Notes: a model not told the origin generated them from the letters alone. 64,000 nucleotides of DNA from Spirochaetota bacterium (GCA_023401595.1 JAEXDQ010000054.1:1-64000), one strand, 5' to 3'. Positions 35,173 through 44,393 are shown, counted from the first letter of the stretch. A program made the numbers and translations.

Positions 35173-35833
35173 ATGAGGTTCGCGGTCATCAGTGATATCC
35201 ATGGCAATCTGCCTGCGTTCGAGGCGGTCGTCAATGATCTGCGGAAGCAGGAGCTTGACGGTGTGGTATGTCTTGGCGATATCTCCTTCAACGGCCTCTG
35301 CCCTCAGGAATGTTTCGACCTGCTCATGTCGTTGCATCCGTCCTGTATGGTCAAGGGCAATACGGACGCAAACTTCGAGGAACTGGCGGACTTCGTGCCG
35401 ACGAATGATTTTGAGCGTTCATTGCATGACCTGATCGTTTTTGGCGATGTGCGTTTGACGGCTGAAGCGAAGGCTGCGATGAAAGCCTGGCCGATGGCCG
35501 CCGAACGGGAGATCGGAGGCAGACGGATTTTGTTCTGTCATGGTAGCCCTTGGCGTGGATGCGATTTTCTGCGGGCACACCCATCGAGGGGAGACGTTTT
35601 GGATAGGCGATACGCTTGTCGTCAATGTCGGCGCGATAGGATATTCGTTTGATGGAGATCCTCGCCCCTCGTACGGGATTCTTGACATCGAGAACGATGG
35701 AATCACCTGTGATATCCGTCGTGTCGAGTATGATTTCAGCTCCTACCGAGAGAAAATCGTCGCTGCCCACCTGTTCGGTAGTCTTGAGTACATTATCGCA
35801 TACGCTACATATCCACCGCAGAAGCAGGGGTGA
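35173..35833 (+). pseudogene. Metallophosphoesterase with internal deletion and frameshift
   Basis: The first frame (35173-35652) starts after GGAAGGAGGGGAAT. It carries the calcineurin-like motifs DIHGN, LGDI, GNTD and CHGSP, then becomes nonsense. A second frame (to 35833) resumes with GVDAIFCGHTHRGETF and WIGDTLVVNVGAIGYSFDG. CHGSP and GVDAIFCGHTH normally lie 25-40 residues apart; here they nearly abut at about 35541-35560. This points to a deletion of roughly 100 bases that also shifted the frame. The product would lack the GHTH metal site, so it is probably non-functional. Confidence 0.85.
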
Positions 35834-36496
35834 CACCCTGCTTTATGATGAAACGACGGTTTCATCGTATAGCGTGACTGTTTTAAAAGCCTACGATTCT
35901 ATTCGTTCAGGTCGATATCTGTGTCGGAAGTGTGTCCATCTTGGCCGTGACTTTTTGTGTGGGACCATGATTCTGTAAATGGATAGGTCTTTTTCATTGA
36001 AACCATTCATTTTTTACATGTCGCAGCTACGGAGAATGTGCCTGCGTCGTAAAATCATTGTTGTATCTGATTGTCAATATGAAAACGAAAGACTTCATCT
36101 TTGGAGAAAACAATCTGTCTAACGGAAGAGCTTGCCTGAAAAGTCAGCCTTGATGCCGAAAATATGCGTTCTGGACATCTTCAAGAAGGGGTGGTCGCTC
36201 AAAACTGATACGTTTCGGGCAGCCAGACAGCCTGCCCTAGGCCAGTTGCTCCTATGGCGAAGCATGTATCCAGTTTCCTGGCAGGAACCGGTTTTATCAC
36301 AAAAAATTCCCGATTGCAAAAATTTGGCTTGACTTTTTTTGTGATGTGATGAAAACTAATTACATGAAATCAGTTTTATTCGCATTGTCGGCTGATGGCG
36401 GTTCTTGTTTGTACGTCGCGTCCTGTGTTGAAGAATCCTGAGTGAGGTAGGGTAGGTCGTGTCGTTCCATCGGAGACTATGTGAGAAACGATCGAT
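35834..36496. other. 663-base intergenic region
   Basis: No supported gene. A hairpin GATGAAAC-GACG-GTTTCATC (35847-35866) may mark the end of the preceding transcript. A TTGACT (36329-36334) upstream of AAAACT could be a weak promoter for the next gene. Short frames here look random. Confidence 0.4.
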
Positions 36497-36514
36497 ATGG
36501 AGGAAAATCACGAT

Positions 36515-36898
36515 ATGGCCTTTGAGATGCCACTGGTATTTCTGTGTGGAGGATGTTGCGCTTTTTTGTTGGGGGTCGTGCAGCTGTACCGAACACGTCA
36601 TATCTTGAAAACCGGGACTCTGGTCGATGCGAAAGTACTGATATCGACCAAGCGGGATTTCGTTGTGCAATATGCGACCGGGGCTGGGGAAATGATGGTC
36701 AGGACTACGCCGAACCGTTTCAAGAAGAGAGTGTACAGGCGAGGTGACGGTATCCTGTTGCGTTACGCCGTTGAGCGGCCGAAAACATACAGGATAGTGA
36801 ATATCGCCGACAACAGGACCACGGGAGATTATGTCCTTGTCGCTATCGGAAGCATGTTTTTTGTCATCGGTTTGTATTTGGTGCTTTTCCCGACATGA
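36515..36898 (+). CDS. Small membrane protein (DUF3592-like layout)
   Basis: 127 residues. Two membrane segments (about residues 5-25 and 105-125) flank a short beta-rich domain with the order TG-x-LVDAKVL...FVVQYATGAGE...NRFKKRVYRRGDGILLRYAVERPKTYRI, like DUF3592-type proteins. The first ATG (36497) forms part of the GGAGG ribosome binding site of the second (36515). Function unknown. Followed by a terminator. Confidence 0.65.
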   Translation: MAFEMPLVFLCGGCCAFLLGVVQLYRTRHILKTGTLVDAKVLISTKRDFVVQYATGAGEMMVRTTPNRFKKRVYRRGDGILLRYAVERPKTYRIVNIADNRTTGDYVLVAIGSMFFVIGLYLVLFPT

Positions 36899-36986
36899 AC
36901 CGGCTGTTTTTTGAAAAGCCTCTTGATGTCTTTCGATGTAGCAAGAGGCTGAAGGTTGATATCTTATGGGGACTTTGTTTCGGCTT

Positions 36987-37022
36987 CAGCCGATGGTTCC
37001 TTGTCATGTGGCTGTTTTTTTT
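36987..37022 (+). terminator. Terminator after the small membrane protein
   Basis: CAGCC / GGCTG stem with an 18-base loop, followed by eight T residues. A second hairpin AGCCTCTTG / CAAGAGGCT (36917-36950) precedes it, with TTTT only on the minus side. Confidence 0.6.
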
Positions 37023-37143
37023 GATTGCCGGTTGCGTTTGGTGGGATGTGACCTGGTAATCGGAAGGCGGAATGACCATGTGGGAAGAGGTGCTGTCGTA
37101 GCGTAGTAAGACTGTTTCCATAAAATATAGTTTCCCCCTATGT

Positions 37144-37229
37144 GGTGTGCATTCTATACAAGAGTATTCGTTGCCGTTCATGTATATCGATGCAGGGGAC
37201 TGGTAGCATGCTCTCATAGAATGCACACC
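37144..37229. repeat. 14-bp inverted repeat
   Basis: GGTGTGCATTCTAT (37144-37157) and its exact complement ATAGAATGCACACC (37216-37229) enclose 58 bases. The arms extend inward imperfectly (AGAG/CTCT). It lies about 200 bases upstream of the LacI-like gene in a gap otherwise free of genes. No transposase inside. Confidence 0.75.
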
Positions 37230-37430
37230 GTTTTCTGAATGTCGTAGAGAGAACCTACGGCGTTGTCTGTAATGGAACCACCTGCAGAACCCGGAAGAAG
37301 GGTCCATAAAACAACATTGGTACCTGCATAGTACTTGGAGACAATTCCTCTTGAACAAACGAAACATAGGCTTTTTGCCATATGCGGGCGGTGTGTCGCC
37401 TGGGTTTTGCTATAAGGAGAAAGAAATACA

Positions 37431-38516
37431 ATGACTGAGAGGTGTGATTGCGAGACTGCGGAAAGACGATTGCCTGGTACGTATCCTGATTCCTTGCAGA
37501 AAGAGGGAGAGCCTCCGACGTCAACGCCCTTTTCATCGGTTTCTGCGTCGGAGGAGAGTTCTCGCAAGCTTCAGACGGACGCCGCCGGGAAAATCGCCGA
37601 TGAAAAAAATACTGGTACGAAACGGATCGGTGTGATTCTGCCGTATCCGTATTCCTTTGTCGTACAGGAACGCTTGCGGGGGATCCTGACGGCTTTGGAA
37701 GAAAACAACTGCGAGCTTATCCTGTATTCCGTCCGAGATCCCGATGAATATGAAAGCCTCCTTGACTTGATAGCGTCTGACCGACGGGTGGATGGCTTGA
37801 TCGTGCTGTCGTTGCTGTTTCCCCAGGCTGCGGCGTTGAAATTTCTCGCCGTGGGCATACCAGTTTGTCTGGTAGATTCGGAAGTCAAGGGATTTTGCTC
37901 TATATGCACCGACGCCCGGGCGATCGGCAGATCGTCAGCGGTATCTTTGTTTCACAGGGGGTACAGGAAACCTGCGTTCATCGGCGAACCGACTTTGTTT
38001 ACTTCCATGGTTCCTATGGTGGAGGAACTGTATCGAGGATTCAAGAATGCCTGGGAGGACATGGGCGTCGGGCTTTCCCCCGATTTCGTCTGGTTCGGCC
38101 CATACGATCCTGTGGAAATCGAGCGGGCCGTCCTGCGGTTCGTTTCTTATGGGAACCTACCGGATTGCATACTCATTCCCAATGATTGCATGGCCTTGGT
38201 CCTGATCAGGGTTTTGGAAAAGAAGAATCTGCGTGTTCCCGGTCAGATTGCCGTCATGAGTATAGGAAATAGTCTTGTCGCTCAAAGTTTTTCCTTAAGT
38301 TCCATAGATTTGCGTCTTGCGAACTCTGGGTATCTCGCTGTCAAGGCGGTACTGGACTGTCTGTCCCGTAGCGTTAAGCCTTCCTGTTGTTCCCAGCCGT
38401 TTGAAATCATCGAACGAGGGACTGTAGCAATGAAAGTCGGACCGTCGGAAAAACGAGCAGGATGGATGAATACGCCCGAAACAATTCTCAGAAATTGTTT
38501 GGATGCGCAATCGTAA
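37431..38516 (+). CDS. LacI/PBP1-type ligand-binding protein lacking the helix-turn-helix
   Basis: 361 residues. Residues about 62-330 match the LacI-family effector domain: KRIGVILPYPYSFVVQERLRGI, DGLIVLS, GYRKPAFIGE, CILIPNDCMALVLIRVLE. It is clearly related to the complete LacI protein at 44605 (shared patterns GYR-P-F-GE, WxGPY, and C-terminal IERGT). The first 60 residues are polar, Ser/Glu/Thr-rich and carry no DNA-binding domain, and none is found upstream in any frame. No signal peptide. The start follows AAGGAGAAAGAAATACA. It precedes four secreted-protein genes and may sense a sugar for them. Confidence 0.75.
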   Translation: MTERCDCETAERRLPGTYPDSLQKEGEPPTSTPFSSVSASEESSRKLQTDAAGKIADEKNTGTKRIGVILPYPYSFVVQERLRGILTALEENNCELILYSVRDPDEYESLLDLIASDRRVDGLIVLSLLFPQAAALKFLAVGIPVCLVDSEVKGFCSICTDARAIGRSSAVSLFHRGYRKPAFIGEPTLFTSMVPMVEELYRGFKNAWEDMGVGLSPDFVWFGPYDPVEIERAVLRFVSYGNLPDCILIPNDCMALVLIRVLEKKNLRVPGQIAVMSIGNSLVAQSFSLSSIDLRLANSGYLAVKAVLDCLSRSVKPSCCSQPFEIIERGTVAMKVGPSEKRAGWMNTPETILRNCLDAQS

Positions 38517-38573
38517 AGAAAACGGATTCTTATTTCCGATAGGACTGACGTCAGTGGCGAAAGGTAGAGAATC

Positions 38574-39182
38574 ATGAAGTTCTGTAGAGAATCATTACCA
38601 TGCATGTTGCTTATGTTTCTTATGTTTTTCTTGGTTTGCGGGGGAGGCTGGTGCGCGGATGCAAACGGTGTCTACTCGCTTCGCGGTAGTGTTTTCACGG
38701 TGTCCTGCCCGGTTCCTGAACTGTTCCATGTAGAGATCAGGTCTCCGGAGAATTCTCAGATCATCACTTCCGCGGAGGTCTCAACGGCGATGCGACGACC
38801 GATTGCCGACATCCATTTGACATGCAGGGCGAAACCCCGCTTCCGTATATCATTCGATTTTCGTCCGTTGTCTCTGGACGCCCCTGTTCGGGCGGTAGTC
38901 CCTTATCGCGCCTATGTGTTGCGTGATGGCCGGACGATTCCTGAAAACATCGGGGCATCGCCCTCCGGGGCGGAAATAGACGCCCTTGGTTTCTATTGGG
39001 GGAAGGTAGATGGTCTCGGCCGTACCGTATCCTTTTCAGTGGATGAGCAGACCTCGGTTGTTCATGGCGGTATGTACGGGGCGGTATACCATCTGTTCGC
39101 GGATATCGAGCAGTCGGATTACGAGGCGGCGACCGCAGGGCGTTATACAGGAAGCATAGTGGTCGAATTATCGCCATATTGA
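38574..39182 (+). CDS. Secreted protein 1, predicted beta-sandwich
   Basis: 202 residues with a signal peptide (MLLMFLMFFLVCGGGWCA, cut near residue 28). The mature part is strand-rich with two cysteines (VSCPV and LTCRA) that could form a disulfide. The C-terminus AGRYTGSIVVELSPY resembles the last strand of fimbrial and spore-coat-U-type domains. First of four consecutive genes with the same layout, 57 bases after the LacI-like gene. No family recognised with certainty. Confidence 0.7.
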   Translation: MKFCRESLPCMLLMFLMFFLVCGGGWCADANGVYSLRGSVFTVSCPVPELFHVEIRSPENSQIITSAEVSTAMRRPIADIHLTCRAKPRFRISFDFRPLSLDAPVRAVVPYRAYVLRDGRTIPENIGASPSGAEIDALGFYWGKVDGLGRTVSFSVDEQTSVVHGGMYGAVYHLFADIEQSDYEAATAGRYTGSIVVELSPY

Positions 39183-39205
39183 GGTCGGAGCGAGGAGATG
39201 CAGAA

Positions 39206-39826
39206 ATGAAGATGCGTTGGACGGTCCTGTTGCTTGCGGGCCTGTTGTTCCCGTTTTCCCTGGCAGCCGGGGTTGTTGCCATCCCTTTGCGAGAGAATCT
39301 GCCCATTTCGGCCTATAAGAATGAACCGACGGTTAAAAATCATTTCTCATTGTCGCTGACTGATGAAATGGGAGTTGCCATCGATTCCGCGCATGGCGTC
39401 TTTCTGAGTGATTCGAACGTCGGTACGGACAAAGTCGCGTTCAGATTTCTTATCGACAGCGATTATACGAAGGGGCTATGCGTGACATTCCTTTTCGGTG
39501 AATTGAAATACGGTGCTTCTGTTCTGAACTGTAACGTTTCCTTCCAGACCGAATCCCGGCGGGGGGATGGTAATCTTGATACGCGCCTGACCGATACGTG
39601 GAAAATCACACCGAGATATACTACTGGTACATTGCCATGCGTTTTACAAGCGTCAGGACGGGTTCGTGTGTCGCTGCCTAGTGGAATACAGCCGGGATAC
39701 TGGCTACCGACGAGATATCTCCGTTCTGGAGAAATAACTATGAACATTGATCCTGCATCATGGCAAAGCGTCCAGAAGGGTTTGTACGTCTGTGATGTCA
39801 AGGTATTTGTAGATGTCGTGGACTGA
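39206..39826 (+). CDS. Secreted protein 2, predicted beta-sandwich
   Basis: 206 residues. Signal peptide MKMRWTVLLLAGLLFPFSLA, then a strand-rich body ending KGLYVCDVKVFVDVVD, the same Gly-x-Tyr plus alternating-hydrophobic C-terminal strand as its neighbours. The start at 39206 follows GAGGAGATGCAGAA. It lies 23 bases after protein 1 and 17 bases before protein 3. Overall sequence differs from its neighbours, so they are distant paralogues at best. Confidence 0.7.
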   Translation: MKMRWTVLLLAGLLFPFSLAAGVVAIPLRENLPISAYKNEPTVKNHFSLSLTDEMGVAIDSAHGVFLSDSNVGTDKVAFRFLIDSDYTKGLCVTFLFGELKYGASVLNCNVSFQTESRRGDGNLDTRLTDTWKITPRYTTGTLPCVLQASGRVRVSLPSGIQPGYWLPTRYLRSGEITMNIDPASWQSVQKGLYVCDVKVFVDVVD

Positions 39827-39843
39827 ATGTGCCGAGGGTGGTG

Positions 39844-40398
39844 ATGAGGATGAAAAGACGATTGTTGACGCTTTGTTTCCTATGGTGTTGCGCCATTGTA
39901 TGTGCCGCACAGATAAAAATGACTGACGACCTTGCTCTGACCGGTACTGTGGATGTGGTATGTGAGCTGAAAATCACACCGTTGTCGAAGTCCGCGCATG
40001 AAGGCATGCCCTTTGATCTTGAGGGGACGGACCTGACGACGCAGAAGGGGCGTCGTATCGCGATATGGAGCCTATCCTATCCAGGGCCTCGCGTCCGGCT
40101 CCAAGTCGCGGCATCCTCGTTGAAAGGCGTCGAAAATCCCTGCGAATTGGATTATGAATTGCTGGTCGAATACTCCTATGGAGGAAAGGACTCGCAGAAA
40201 GGCGTCCAGAGTGGAGTCCTGGTGTGCAATACGAAGAGCGATACATCCCCCGGCGTTCTCACTTTCAGTGTTGAGGAATGGGAGCGTATTGAGATCCGTT
40301 CTCCCATTTTCTTTCGTCTGATTGACGCTGCCGATATCCAGAACCTTCCTCCCGGCGAATACAAAACCGCCGTCGTCTTCGATATCTATGCAATGTAG
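39844..40398 (+). CDS. Secreted protein 3, predicted beta-sandwich
   Basis: About 184 residues. Signal peptide with basic start (MRMKRR) and a Cys-rich hydrophobic core ending CAAQ. The body is strand-rich and ends PPGEYKTAVVFDIYAM. The start could be 39844 or 39850; GAGGGTGGTG favours 39844. It lies 10 bases before protein 4. Function unknown. Confidence 0.68.
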   Translation: MRMKRRLLTLCFLWCCAIVCAAQIKMTDDLALTGTVDVVCELKITPLSKSAHEGMPFDLEGTDLTTQKGRRIAIWSLSYPGPRVRLQVAASSLKGVENPCELDYELLVEYSYGGKDSQKGVQSGVLVCNTKSDTSPGVLTFSVEEWERIEIRSPIFFRLIDAADIQNLPPGEYKTAVVFDIYAM

Positions 40399-40408
40399 AG
40401 GTGTAGTC

Positions 40409-41527
40409 ATGAAACGGTTCCTATATATTATAACTGCGTGCGTCGTCCTTGTCTCCGGCATCGCATATGCCTCGAATCCAGGTGCTTCGCTACAGTTTTG
40501 TCCTTTTTCAGCTTCTTTCAACATAGATTTGTCTTTATCATTGTTCAGTACTCCCATTACGGCCGATTACGGTTTGTCGGGAGGGTATACTGAAGACCGT
40601 ACAATGGGTATCGTCGGTTGCGAAGGCTGTTCTTCTCCGACAAGAGTTTCCGTTGACAGTGATTTCGTACTTCGCTCGTTATCGGACCCTACATTGCGAC
40701 GGCCGTTCTCCATTGTCCTGAATCCCAGGATGTGTACTCGGTCCGGCGCCCATACCGGTTATCGTCTTCCTGAGTTTAATAATACGAGTCACCTTGCGGT
40801 CGGCTATGGCGCTTCCGCGGGGATTACGTCCTTTTCTTTGCCCCGCAGTGACGGCGGATTTGAGGGCGCGAAAGCATTTTGGATCGATATATGCCTGTTG
40901 CTGCCTGACATGTCCGCAATTTCCGATCCCGAAATCTATAATCTGGGGAACGCCGGCGACTATTGCGGAAAAGTAACGTTTGTTCTGCAAAACGGAGAAA
41001 AAACAGAAACTTTTGACCTGTATCTGCGTGGGTATTATCAGAAGAAAGGATCGGACAATGCTGAGTTCCAGCTTGTTGTCGTTCCCTGCGCTTCTTCAAT
41101 CGATCTGAAGGCGTGTGAAGCAAAATCCGTCAAAGTCGCGAATGTGCATTTTGTCTCAAGCTCGAAGAACCGGGGATCGGTATATTCTCTCCGGTTGTCC
41201 AGCTCCCAGAATGGCGGCGACGGCGATTTTGAATTCCGTAGGGAAAAGACCGACGGCCGTCCCCGTTCGCAATATATCTGCGCCCCGTATGAAGCCTCTA
41301 TGAAAGAAGACGTTTCTCGTAGCGGGAATGGAACCGGAACAGTTCTGTTCTCAGGAAAGAACGACGGAACTTCCGTTAGGTTGTCCATGAAATCAAACCA
41401 ATACAAGTGGGGGCTCTACAATCAATTTGAGTATTATGGTGAAATCTATGTCCAGACGAAGAATGCCCAACAGCTGATCGGAGGGATATACCACTCGACC
41501 ATCTATATCCATGTGCTGCAGGACTAG
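40409..41527 (+). CDS. Secreted protein 4, larger, probably two beta-sandwich domains
   Basis: 372 residues. Signal peptide MKRFLYIITACVVLVSGIAYA. Two copies of the C-terminal strand pattern: GDYCGKVTFVLQN near residue 190 and GGIYHSTIYIHVLQD at the C-terminus. This suggests two tandem domains, as in two-domain adhesins. It has several cysteines. The start follows GAGGTGTAGTC. It is the last gene of the operon and ends eight bases from the convergent transporter gene. Confidence 0.68.
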   Translation: MKRFLYIITACVVLVSGIAYASNPGASLQFCPFSASFNIDLSLSLFSTPITADYGLSGGYTEDRTMGIVGCEGCSSPTRVSVDSDFVLRSLSDPTLRRPFSIVLNPRMCTRSGAHTGYRLPEFNNTSHLAVGYGASAGITSFSLPRSDGGFEGAKAFWIDICLLLPDMSAISDPEIYNLGNAGDYCGKVTFVLQNGEKTETFDLYLRGYYQKKGSDNAEFQLVVVPCASSIDLKACEAKSVKVANVHFVSSSKNRGSVYSLRLSSSQNGGDGDFEFRREKTDGRPRSQYICAPYEASMKEDVSRSGNGTGTVLFSGKNDGTSVRLSMKSNQYKWGLYNQFEYYGEIYVQTKNAQQLIGGIYHSTIYIHVLQD

Positions 41528-41535
41528 CGTGGAGC

Positions 41536-42891
41536 TCATCCGATTCCTCCCGGCACAATGCAGCCTATGACGAACACAAAGAGCGTAAGTCCGCAAAAGA
41601 CATACCGTGTCATCGGGTCAAGCCATCGACCTATGACGGAGCGACGTCCACATTGCAGCTGCGTCCGCACATAAGTCGGTCCGAAGACCCAGTAGAAGAG
41701 TATACCCGCCATGGCGGCGCCTAAAGGGCAGACGTAGATTGATACGAAATCCATCCAACTGTCTACAATACCCTGTATGCAGATGCTCGTGACTATTCCG
41801 ATAGTGGCGACCAAGACTACGGCTTGCCGGCGACTGAGACCGACTTGGTTTTGCACCGTCGCGATCGGCGTCTCATACAAGTTGATGAGCGAGGTCAGGC
41901 CTGCGCACATCACCGCGACAAAAAAGAGCATGATCAACGCATGCCCTCCCGGCATGGACTTGAAGATGAACGGTATGAAAATGAACAGCAGTCCGGGCCC
42001 TCCGCTTTGCAGACGGCTACCGGCGTAGGCCATCGCTGGAATGATGGTCAACGCCGCCAGCATCGCGGCCAACGTATCGAACAACGCTACTTTCCATGCG
42101 GACGATATGATATCTTCATCATCACTGAGATATGAGCCATAGATAAGCGTACCGTTGCCGGCGAGGGATAGCGAGAAGAAAGCCTGCCCCAGCGCGTACA
42201 CCCAGGTCATCGGATCCCGGAAGGCGGATGTATCCACTGAGAAAATATACCGGTAGCCCTCCGCCGCGCTTGGCTGAACAGCTACATAGACGACCAGTAC
42301 GATGAACAGTAGAAAGAACGCCGGCATCATGACTTTATTCGCTTTTTCAATCCCTTTTCCGATACCGAAGGCCATGATGCCGAAGCAGATGAGCAAGGCG
42401 ATCGTCTGCCAGAGGTCGTTGCCTTGATAGGGACTCGCGGTTCTTTCAAAGGCCGCGCCGAACCCGGCGATATCAGCCGGCGCTAGCGCGGTACCGGTGA
42501 AAGCTCCTATCATGTACTTGAGTATCCATCCTACGACGACCGAATATCCGATGGCCAACGCCAAGGAGCCCAGGACGGGAATCATTCCCAGCGCCGCGCC
42601 GACCCGGCCATTCCAGCCCCGGCTTTCCATCGCTTTTCGGAACGCCCCGACAGGTCCTGTTCTGGTAGCTCTGCCGAATGCCATTTCCCCTATCACGCCT
42701 GAGAAACCGAGGATTGCGACGAATAGGAAGTAGGGGATAAGGAAGGCTCCCCCTCCATATTTCGAGACACGGGTGGGGAACATCCATATATTGCCCATCC
42801 CGACCGCGGAACCGATACAGGCGAGAATGAACCCCCATTTGCTTTTGAACGAATCCCGTTTTTCCCTATGATTCCCATGATCGATAGACAT
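41536..42891 (-). CDS. Sodium:neurotransmitter symporter (NSS) family amino-acid transporter
   Basis: 451 residues with about 11-12 membrane segments and the NSS signature in TM1 (GFILACIGSAVGMGNIWMFPTRVSKYGGGAFLIPY-type, sodium site). Bacterial members such as TnaT and MhsT import tryptophan or other amino acids with sodium. It follows tnaA by 13 bases on the same strand, so tryptophan is the likely substrate. Confidence 0.93.
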   Translation of the reverse strand: MSIDHGNHREKRDSFKSKWGFILACIGSAVGMGNIWMFPTRVSKYGGGAFLIPYFLFVAILGFSGVIGEMAFGRATRTGPVGAFRKAMESRGWNGRVGAALGMIPVLGSLALAIGYSVVVGWILKYMIGAFTGTALAPADIAGFGAAFERTASPYQGNDLWQTIALLICFGIMAFGIGKGIEKANKVMMPAFFLLFIVLVVYVAVQPSAAEGYRYIFSVDTSAFRDPMTWVYALGQAFFSLSLAGNGTLIYGSYLSDDEDIISSAWKVALFDTLAAMLAALTIIPAMAYAGSRLQSGGPGLLFIFIPFIFKSMPGGHALIMLFFVAVMCAGLTSLINLYETPIATVQNQVGLSRRQAVVLVATIGIVTSICIQGIVDSWMDFVSIYVCPLGAAMAGILFYWVFGPTYVRTQLQCGRRSVIGRWLDPMTRYVFCGLTLFVFVIGCIVPGGIG

Positions 42892-42904
42892 GCCGGTCTC
42901 CTTG

Positions 42905-44296
42905 TCAGTCCCGGATAGGTTCCAGGTTCGCTTGGAAATGTCTCAGTATCGGGGGCTCCCAGATGATACGGTATCCCCGTCGTATGGTATTCGCACGCTC
43001 CTTGATGGATACAAGCGCATCGACGACGATATCCAGGTGAGCCTGCGTATATACGCGTCTGGGTATCGCCAGTCTGGTGAACTCGAAATCCGCCTTGAGC
43101 TGTTTGCCTGTATCAGGATCGTTGCCTAGCATGTAGGAGCCTATGTCGCAGCCTCTGATGCCTGCTTCCTTGTACAGCTCTATCGCCAGCGTCTGGCCGG
43201 GGAACTCGCTGTAGGGAATATGAGGAAACATCGTGGCCGCATCCAGGAATACGCCGTGTCCTCCGACTGGGGCTTGGTATGCGATACCGGCGCCGTCGAA
43301 CCTCTCCGCAAGATATTCCATTTGTCCGATACGGTATTGGAGGTACGTTTCGTCCACCCCCTCTTCAAGGCCGATCGCGATACATTCCATGTCTCTTCCG
43401 TTGAGCCCGCCGTAGGTATAGAAGCCTTCATAGCTGATGCAGTTCGCCTTGATTCTGAGGATCAGGGGTGAATCGCCGTCTCGTATGCCGATCAGTCCCC
43501 CCATGTTCACGATAGCGTCTTTTTTCGCAGACATGGTGAACATGTCCGCATAGCTGAACAATTCCCTGACGATATCCCGAATTTCTTTGTTTTCATACTC
43601 CGGTTCCCTTCGTTTGATGAAATAGGCGTTCTCCGCATACCTCGCTGCGTCGATACACAACGGAATATGATGTTTCCGGCAGATTTCACTTACTTGCCGC
43701 ATGTTCTCCATCGATACGGGTTGTCCTCCCGCGGAATTGTTGGTGATGGTCATGACGACGAGCCCGATATTCTTCCGCCCTTTTTCCAATATGATGCGTT
43801 CAAGGTTCGGAATATCCATGTTCCCCTTGAATGGGCTTCGGGCGGTCGGGTCCTTTGCTTCTGGTACCACATTATCAATGCATCTCGCGCCCGCCAACTC
43901 CACATGAGCCCTGGTCGTGTCGAAGAACATGTTGGAAATTGCATATTTCCCTTGCGACAGGAGGTTCGGGAAAAGGACTTTTTCCGCGGCTCTGCCTTGA
44001 TGTACCGGCTGGATATACTCGTATCCGAACAACGCCTTCGCGACATCGAGCAGCCTGAAATAGCTTGACGCTCCCGCATAGGCTTCGTCGCCTTGAAACA
44101 CCGCGGACCATTGTCTGGTACTCATAGCGTTCGTCCCGCTGTCTGTAAGCAGGTCGATATAGCAATCCTCGCCTTTGAGATTGAACAGGTTGTATTTCGC
44201 TTGCCGGATTTTTTCCTCACGTTCCTGCCGGCTTAGCCGTCTGATAGGTTCCACCATCCTGATCCGGAAGGGTTCCGGTACATATTTGTTCGCCAT
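42905..44296 (-). CDS. tnaA: Tryptophanase
   Basis: 463 residues, PLP enzyme of the beta-eliminating lyase family (PLP lysine Lys259 in MSAKKDA). The relatives tryptophanase and tyrosine phenol-lyase differ at three sites. Here they read Asp126 (FFDTT), Ile385 (CDIGSYMLG) and His453 (LRHF), all tryptophanase-like; the lyase has Thr, Arg and Phe. It converts tryptophan to indole, pyruvate and ammonia. The start follows GGAGGTACGGC; an in-frame extension of 30 codons exists upstream. Confidence 0.93.
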   Translation of the reverse strand: MANKYVPEPFRIRMVEPIRRLSRQEREEKIRQAKYNLFNLKGEDCYIDLLTDSGTNAMSTRQWSAVFQGDEAYAGASSYFRLLDVAKALFGYEYIQPVHQGRAAEKVLFPNLLSQGKYAISNMFFDTTRAHVELAGARCIDNVVPEAKDPTARSPFKGNMDIPNLERIILEKGRKNIGLVVMTITNNSAGGQPVSMENMRQVSEICRKHHIPLCIDAARYAENAYFIKRREPEYENKEIRDIVRELFSYADMFTMSAKKDAIVNMGGLIGIRDGDSPLILRIKANCISYEGFYTYGGLNGRDMECIAIGLEEGVDETYLQYRIGQMEYLAERFDGAGIAYQAPVGGHGVFLDAATMFPHIPYSEFPGQTLAIELYKEAGIRGCDIGSYMLGNDPDTGKQLKADFEFTRLAIPRRVYTQAHLDIVVDALVSIKERANTIRRGYRIIWEPPILRHFQANLEPIRD

Positions 44297-44393
44297 GCCG
44301 TACCTCCGATGTCCTCTGTGTTTCTCCGCCAGGCTCCACAAGACTGACGGGCCGATGATATCCATAGCGAGAGTTATGGCTGTCATCGTTGTA

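Noticed and set aside
42905..44296. Tyrosine phenol-lyase as the identity of the PLP lyase
   Set aside because: The three discriminating residues are Asp, Ile and His as in tryptophanase, not Thr, Arg and Phe.
44297..44386. TnaC-like leader peptide upstream of tnaA
   Set aside because: The only frame with a Trp runs straight into tnaA without a stop, so it is not a separate leader peptide; an N-terminal extension is possible but lacks a ribosome binding site.
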